DNA of 64,000 bases, taken from positions 248,001-312,000 of the forward strand of contig JADJFC010000004.1 of assembly GCA_016708785.1 (NCBI GenBank), given 5' to 3'. Positions 58,402-64,000 of the stretch are shown in pieces. The DNA comes from Bacteroidota bacterium. GTDB lineage: Bacteria; Bacteroidota; Bacteroidia; AKYH767-A; 2013-40CM-41-45. Position 1 is the stretch's first letter. The number at the start of each line of letters is the position of its first letter. The notes beneath the pieces are model-generated. The model did no database searches and was not told the DNA's origin. It was given only the letters and a program-made list of their open reading frames with translations. A program made the position numbers and the translations under genes.

Positions 58402-61400
58402 ATGTCATGAAGTTCACTCAGTTTAAAAAGGCCGGTAATGGCAATGGTGTTTTCAATCATCATTGTCCTTTTTGGGTTGATCGGATTTGATTCTTTAGGC
58501 GTGCGTGAATATCCTTCTATTGATCCGCCTATCATTACTGTTCGTACTGCTTATACCGGTGCTTCATCGCAGGTAATTGAGTCACAGATCACAGAACCAA
58601 TAGAAAAAGCAATTAATGGAATTGCAGGAATCAAATCCATTTCTTCCGCCTCCAATCAAGGAAGCAGCAGCATAACTGTTGAGTTTAATCTGGAAGTAGA
58701 TCTGGAAGCTGCTGCAAATGATGTACGTGATAAAGTATCTCAAGCAGTACGTCAATTGCCGCAAGATATAGATGCACCTCCGGTTGTGACTAAATCAGAT
58801 GCGAATAGTGATGCCATTGTTTCGATGACACTGGAAAGTAATGTCAGAAATCATTTGCAGATCAGCGATTATGCAGCCAATGTAATTCTGGAGCGATTGC
58901 AGACTATTCCCGGTGTGAGTACTGTTCAGATCTGGGGTGAGAAAAAGTATGCAATGCGGATATGGCTTGATCCTGCACGACTATCCTCCTATCAACTAAC
59001 TGCACTTGATGTTCAAAATGCTTTGAACAGAGAGAACATAGAATTACCGGGCGGTAAAATTGCCGGGGATGCGACGGAATTAACCATTAATACAATGGGG
59101 AAATTAATGACAGAGGATGATTTCAATAATCTGATCATTTCTTCGAATGATGGTTATGTGATCCGCCTTCGAGATGTTGCAACGGCCCGACTCGGTCCGG
59201 AAAATGAAGAGACGATATTAAAGCAATCAGGTACACCGATGATTGGGCTGGCAATTGTGCCTCAACCCGGATCAAATTATATTGAAATTACGGATGAGTT
59301 CTATCGCCGCTATGATCAATTACAAAAAGATCTTCCAAAAGATTTTAAACTGGATATTGCACTCGACAATACCACTTTCATTCGTCGTTCCATTGGTGAA
59401 GTTGAAGAGACATTGCTTATTGCATTTCTTCTTGTCGTTGTTATCATTTATTTATTTTTCCGCGATTGGCTTATTGCAATTCGACCATTGATCGATATTC
59501 CGGTTTCACTTATTGGTGCATTTTTTATTATGTATGTTGCAGGATTCAGTGTTAACATTCTTACTCTGCTTGCAATTGTATTGGCAACCGGATTGGTCGT
59601 TGATGATGGGATAGTTGTGACTGAAAATATTTACAAAAGATCGAAGAAGGAATGGAGCCGGCAGAAGCAGCAGAGAAAGGCTCGAATGAAATCTTCTTCG
59701 CTGTTGTTGCTACCAGTCTTACGCTTGCTGTTGTATTCTTACCTATCATTTTTCTGGAAGGATTTGTCGGAAGACTCTTTCGGGAATTTGGAATTGTAAT
59801 GGCAGGCGCCATTTTGATCTCTGCCTTTGTTTCTCTTTCCCTCACTCCTGTACTGAATGTTAAACTTGCCCGGAAAAATCATAAGCACTCAAGATTTTAT
59901 GAAAGGACTGAACCGTTTTTTGTTGCTATGACAGAAAACTATAGGAAATCATTGGCTGCTTTCATTCGCGTTCGCTATTGGGCATGGATCATCCTTGCTT
60001 CTACTCTTGGAATAGTCTACGTAGTCGGTTCAAGTTTGCAATCAGAATTGGCACCACTTGAAGATAGAAACTTTGTAAGGCTGTCAGTATTAACACCGGA
60101 AGGAACGGCATTTGGTTACATGGATAATTTCATGGATAGGCTTGTAAATTTTGTAAATGATTCTATTCCCGAAAAACGAATTGCATTGAGCGTTACTGCC
60201 CCAGGTTTTACTGGATCAGGTGCTGTAAATACAGGCTTTGTTCGGATAGGATTGAAAGATGCCAATGAAAGGAATCGCAGCCAACAGCAGGTAGCAGATT
60301 ACGTTACTAAGAATGCGAAGTTTTTTCCTGAAGGGAAAATCTTTGCCTTACAAGAGCAAACGATTGGTGTTGGTGGTTCATCAAGAACAGGTTTACCGGT
60401 ACAGTATGTATTGCAAGGACCAAACTTTGAGAAATTGAAAGAGGTCCTTCCCCGGTTTATGGAGGAAGCAAGTAAGAACCCAACATTTCAAGGTGTTGAT
60501 GTGAATCTGAAATTCAATAAACCTGAATTGAATATTTCTATTGACAGAGATCGAGCAGCAGCATTGGGTGTTTCAGTGAATGATATTGCTCAGACTCTTC
60601 AGTTTTCTTATAGTGGTAGACGAATGTCTTATTTTACGATGAATGGAAAACAATATCAGGTGATCGCACAAGTTGATCGTGAAAATCGTGATGAACCGAT
60701 CGATCTTAAATCGCTTTATGTGAAAAACAAATCCGGAGAATTAATTCAGATGGATAATGTTGTAAAAGTAGTTGAAGAAAGTAGTCCACCTCAACTTTAC
60801 CATTACAACAGGTATAAATCTGCTACAGTATCTGCCGGATTAGCTCCGGGCAAAACTATCGGTGATGGAATTGATGCCATGGATGAAATTTCAAAAAAAG
60901 TTCTGGATGACTCCTTCTCAACTGAACTTACCGGTCCTTCGCGCGATTTTGCTGAGTCGGGCTCAAACATACTCTTTGCTTTCATTCTGGCTCTCGTGCT
61001 GATCTATCTGATCTTAGCTGCACAATTTGAAAGTTTCATAGACCCCTTTATTATCATGCTTACTGTACCACTGGCATTAGGAGGTGCTGTACTTGCCTTG
61101 TGGATGTTCAATCAAACGTTGAATATCTTCAGTCAGATCGGAATAATTATGCTCATTGGATTAGTAACCAAAAACGGAATTTTAATTGTGGAATTTGCAA
61201 ATCAAAGAAAAGATGCAGGACTGAGTGTTCGTGATGCAGCAGTTGATGCATCTACTTCCCGTCTTCGTCCGATTCTAATGACCAGTATTGCCACCATTCT
61301 TGGAGCATTGCCAATTGCAATTGGACTTGGAAATGGTGCACAAAGTAGGATTCCAATGGGGATTGTTGTTGTTGGCGGACTTCTTTTCTCCTTAATCCTG

Positions 61401-61466
61401 ACACTTTATGTTATCCCTGCAGTTTATACATTCATTTCAAAAGAAAAACGAAATGAAGCTGAATAA
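58402..61466 (+). CDS. RND efflux permease, AcrB/MexF-like (frameshifted)
   Basis: Frames 58438-59799 and 59652-61466 join when one base is added near 59640 (ENIYKR-IEEGMEPAEAAEKGSNEI). 1009 aa from ATG 58438, or ~1021 from ATG 58402 if the in-frame TGA at 58408 is an error: the codons between read SSLSLKRPV, the usual RND N-terminus. Twelve membrane helices, two porter domains, the relay Asp pair in GLVVDDGIVVTENI. Proton-driven drug or metabolite export. Confidence 0.9.
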
Positions 61467-62766
61467 GAAACTTACATTCCTTTTTATGGCGGTTACCTTC
61501 CTTGCGAATGCTCAGGAAATTAAATTGCCTATCGATTCTGCTATTAAGATCGCACTGGAAAAAAATTATGATGTGCTGATCTATTCTAATCTTACCGAAA
61601 TTGAAAAGAATAATAATACTATCGGTAATGCCGGAATGCTTCCAAATATCGATCTGAGTGGAACATATATCAAATCGAATAATGATTTAAAGCAGGAATT
61701 AAGCAACGGAACCAATGTTGACAAGAAAGGTGTTGCTTCAACAAACACCAATCTTGATGCGGGACTGAATTGGACGCTCTTTGATGGTATGCGGATGTTT
61801 CATACGAAGAAAAAGTTAGACGGTTTTTTTTATCAATCAGAGCAACAACTGAAACTCCAAATGGAGACAACCATTTCAAATGTTATTGATGCATATTATA
61901 CTATCATACGAGATCAGCAACTTCTGAAAGCAATTCAACAACAGATCATTCTACTTAAGGAAAGGATGCAATTGTCAGAGCGAAAACTAAATAATGGATC
62001 CGGTTCCAAACTGGATCTTCTTCAAGCTAAGGTGGAATTTAATCGTCAAAAATCAATTGAGCTTGTAACACTTTCAGACATTGATGAAGCAAAATTACGA
62101 CTGAATTATCTGCTTGCTCGTCCAATGGATACACCTTTTATTACAGAAGATACAGTAATAATATCTTTTCGGCCCTCTTATGATGAATTGAAAAAATCGC
62201 TGCCGGATAATAATAACATCCGTTTGTATGAAATGAATCGAAAATTGGCTGAACTGAGTTTGAAGGAAAATCAATCGTTACGATATCCGACTATAACATT
62301 TATGAGTCACTACATTTTTAATCGGTCAGAGAATGGAGCCGGATTCACGCTTTTGAATCAATCGAAGGGTTTGAATTTTGGTGTTTCTGCTAGCATGCCA
62401 ATTTTTAATGGATTTAATATTAATCGTCAGATAAAAAATTCGAAATTGGACGTATTGAATTCAAAATTGCAATTTACACAAGTGAATGAACAAATAAATG
62501 CTGAATTGGCAAACGCATTCAGAAAATTTTCAAATTGCTTGGAGATTCTTTCGACAGAAGAGGAAAATATACTTCTTGCGCGTGAAATGCTTTTGATCGC
62601 TCAGGAAAGATATCGGGTTGGAATCAGTAATTCGATCGAATTGCAAGATTCCTACCGTTCATTTGAGGAGTCAATGTTACGACTTGTAGAGGCGCGCTTT
62701 AAGGCAAAAACACTTGAGACAGATCTACGAAGAATTTCCGGCCGATTAATATCAAGTTATAATTAA
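61453..62766 (+). CDS. TolC family outer-membrane efflux channel
   Basis: 437 aa from ATG 61453, where a signal peptide ending at ANAQ begins; the frame opens 15 codons earlier inside the permease gene. Two OEP repeats of long helices (ALEKNYDVLIYSN, KLNNGSGSKLDLLQAKVEFNRQK, VGISNSIELQDSYRSFEESMLRL). The trans-envelope exit duct for the RND pump. Overlaps the permease gene by 14 nt, so it is tightly coupled. Confidence 0.92.
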   Translation: MKLNKKLTFLFMAVTFLANAQEIKLPIDSAIKIALEKNYDVLIYSNLTEIEKNNNTIGNAGMLPNIDLSGTYIKSNNDLKQELSNGTNVDKKGVASTNTNLDAGLNWTLFDGMRMFHTKKKLDGFFYQSEQQLKLQMETTISNVIDAYYTIIRDQQLLKAIQQQIILLKERMQLSERKLNNGSGSKLDLLQAKVEFNRQKSIELVTLSDIDEAKLRLNYLLARPMDTPFITEDTVIISFRPSYDELKKSLPDNNNIRLYEMNRKLAELSLKENQSLRYPTITFMSHYIFNRSENGAGFTLLNQSKGLNFGVSASMPIFNGFNINRQIKNSKLDVLNSKLQFTQVNEQINAELANAFRKFSNCLEILSTEEENILLAREMLLIAQERYRVGISNSIELQDSYRSFEESMLRLVEARFKAKTLETDLRRISGRLISSYN

Positions 62767-62792
62767 TTGGAGTATCATTTAAAATTGTGCGT

Positions 62793-63971
62793 ATGAAACC
62801 TAATTTATCTATAGCTCTACGACTAACAGATGCTTTTAAACGGTTTACTTCGTCCCAAAAAACTTCCGGAATTTTATTATTAGTTGTTTCTGTCATCTCA
62901 TTGGTACTTGCCAATAGTAAATTTTCAGGATCATATCTACACTTCTGGGAAAATCAACTTCACATCAATGGTAATGGCCATTTTTCGATAATCCACATGA
63001 TCAATGATGGCTTGATGACGATCTTCTTTTTACTGGTCGGATTAGAAATAAAGCGGGAATTGATCGATGGTGAGCTAAAGGGTTTTCAAAGGGCATCGCT
63101 GCCTGTAGCCGCTGCAATTGGAGGAATGCTTGTTCCGGCTTTGCTGTACAACATAATCAATCACGATCTGGATTCGGCAGATGGATGGGGAATTCCAATG
63201 GCAACCGATATCGCGTTTGCTATTGGTATCATTTCTATTCTTGGCAATAAAGTTTCTGATGCAGGAAAAGTCCTGATTACTGCATTGGCAGTAGTTGATG
63301 ATTTGGGAGCAGTCATTGTCATTGCTTTATTTTATTCTGCTTCAATAAAAATGATGTTTTTGTTTTTGGCTTTGGCCATTACAATCATTCTATTAATTTT
63401 CAACTATAAAAGGCTGCAGAATCCTTGGTTATATATTTTACCCGGGTTGGCCTTATGGTATTTCGTATTGCGATCAGGCATCCACTCTACTATTGCCGGA
63501 GTCATTTTAGCGACAACTATTCCATTTCATAAAAGTGAGAATTCATTACTTATCAAAATGGAATCAAAATTACATACGATAGTTAATTTTTTCATTATGC
63601 CATTATTTGCAATGGCAAACACTGCAATTCTAATTCAGGGAGATATTCTTGATCATCTTAAATCGCCTGAGGGTTTTGGTATCAGTATAGGTCTGATATT
63701 AGGGAAACCAATGGGTATTGTTTTGATGGTTGTATTAATGGTTGCATTTAAAATAAGCAAGCTGCCTAAGCAAATTTCATATTCACAACTGGTCGGACTT
63801 GGATTTTTAGGTGGCATCGGATTTACGATGTCTATGTTTATTTCGATGCTGGCATTTAAGGATATTGATTTTATCACGAATTCCAAAATTGCAATTGTCT
63901 TTGCAAGCCTGCTTGCCGGACTTATCGGATTTTCTATTCTTAAATTTTCAAAAACAAACACTAATGATTGA
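62793..63971 (+). CDS. nhaA: Na+/H+ antiporter NhaA
   Basis: 392 aa from ATG 62793; a GTG two codons earlier is the alternative. Twelve membrane helices with ATDIAFAIGI and ALAVVDDLGAV, the latter giving the Asp pair that binds Na+/H+. HSTIAGVILATTIP and GFTMSMFISMLAF are also NhaA blocks. It exchanges internal Na+ for protons at alkaline pH. Overlaps the next start codon. Confidence 0.93.
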   Translation: MKPNLSIALRLTDAFKRFTSSQKTSGILLLVVSVISLVLANSKFSGSYLHFWENQLHINGNGHFSIIHMINDGLMTIFFLLVGLEIKRELIDGELKGFQRASLPVAAAIGGMLVPALLYNIINHDLDSADGWGIPMATDIAFAIGIISILGNKVSDAGKVLITALAVVDDLGAVIVIALFYSASIKMMFLFLALAITIILLIFNYKRLQNPWLYILPGLALWYFVLRSGIHSTIAGVILATTIPFHKSENSLLIKMESKLHTIVNFFIMPLFAMANTAILIQGDILDHLKSPEGFGISIGLILGKPMGIVLMVVLMVAFKISKLPKQISYSQLVGLGFLGGIGFTMSMFISMLAFKDIDFITNSKIAIVFASLLAGLIGFSILKFSKTNTND

Positions 63972-64000
63972 CATGAAGGAAATGGCCAAACAATTGCGTT
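63964..64000 (+). CDS. Start of a gene cut by the window edge
   Basis: ATG 63964 overlaps the nhaA end (ATGATTGA) and opens MIDMKEMAKQLR before the edge. An alternative start is the Met three codons in. The opening resembles some SAM-dependent methyltransferases, but twelve codons are too few to call. Confidence 0.4.
   Translation, partial: MIDMKEMAKQLR

Overview
The window reads as ordinary chromosome of a low-GC member of the Bacteroidota. The signs are Por/type IX secretion C-terminal sorting domains on several secreted proteins, TAnnTTTG-type -7 promoter boxes with few Shine-Dalgarno sequences, and family-typical blocks such as bamD-rpoZ-coaBC-DUF4835, the Hc1-type histone H1-like protein, DUF6132, and tamB divergent from tsaD. 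Genus cannot be read from the sequence. The start cuts a beta-propeller protein and the end cuts the first codons of another gene.

Layout. 1-12.7 kb: a secreted SBBP-type propeller (partial), a SirB1-like protein, an ABC exporter, truA, a PgpH-like HD hydrolase, a thiolase, an NlpC/P60 peptidase, a minimal T9SS-tail protein and clpB. 12.8-22.7 kb: dienelactone hydrolase, T9SS protein, recQ, rlmI-like methyltransferase, MATE exporter, fmt, sirtuin, UPF0316 protein, an abundant-looking lipoprotein. 22.7-31.9 kb (minus): class IV aminotransferase, gmhB-like phosphatase, rhomboid, ychF, DUF4835, coaBC, rpoZ, bamD and a large T9SS choice-of-anchor-B protein. 32-33.7 kb: alpha-oxoamine synthase and Hc1. 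33.7-35.7 kb: a gene-poor accessory patch with a 66-bp perfect palindrome and a pair of ~94-nt inverted repeats. Then tRNA-Met, an interrupted methyltransferase, a START-like protein, an LptF/G permease, a glycosyltransferase and ribBA. 42-46.6 kb (minus): a sulfur island. 46.7-56 kb: secreted protein, tamB, tsaD, lipoprotein, M13 peptidase. 56-64 kb: PD40 propeller, a three-gene RND efflux operon, nhaA.

The most interesting functional unit is the sulfur island: a CstB-like metallo-beta-lactamase/double-rhodanese protein, DUF6132, two single-domain rhodaneses, a DUF2892-like protein, a half-size TauE/SafE exporter and a Crp/Fnr regulator. The two promoter regions, of the CstB-like gene and of the exporter, carry the same dyad (GTWAC-N4-GTTAC in a longer conserved context), each exactly 20 nt upstream of a -7 box. 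This is a strong candidate operator for the Crp/Fnr protein encoded beside them.

The most important caution is technical. At least a dozen conserved genes are broken by what is each time one missing base, mostly in short homopolymer runs. Adding one base at each point restores family-length proteins. This looks like systematic homopolymer deletion in the assembly rather than gene decay, so I annotate these as single genes spanning the break.
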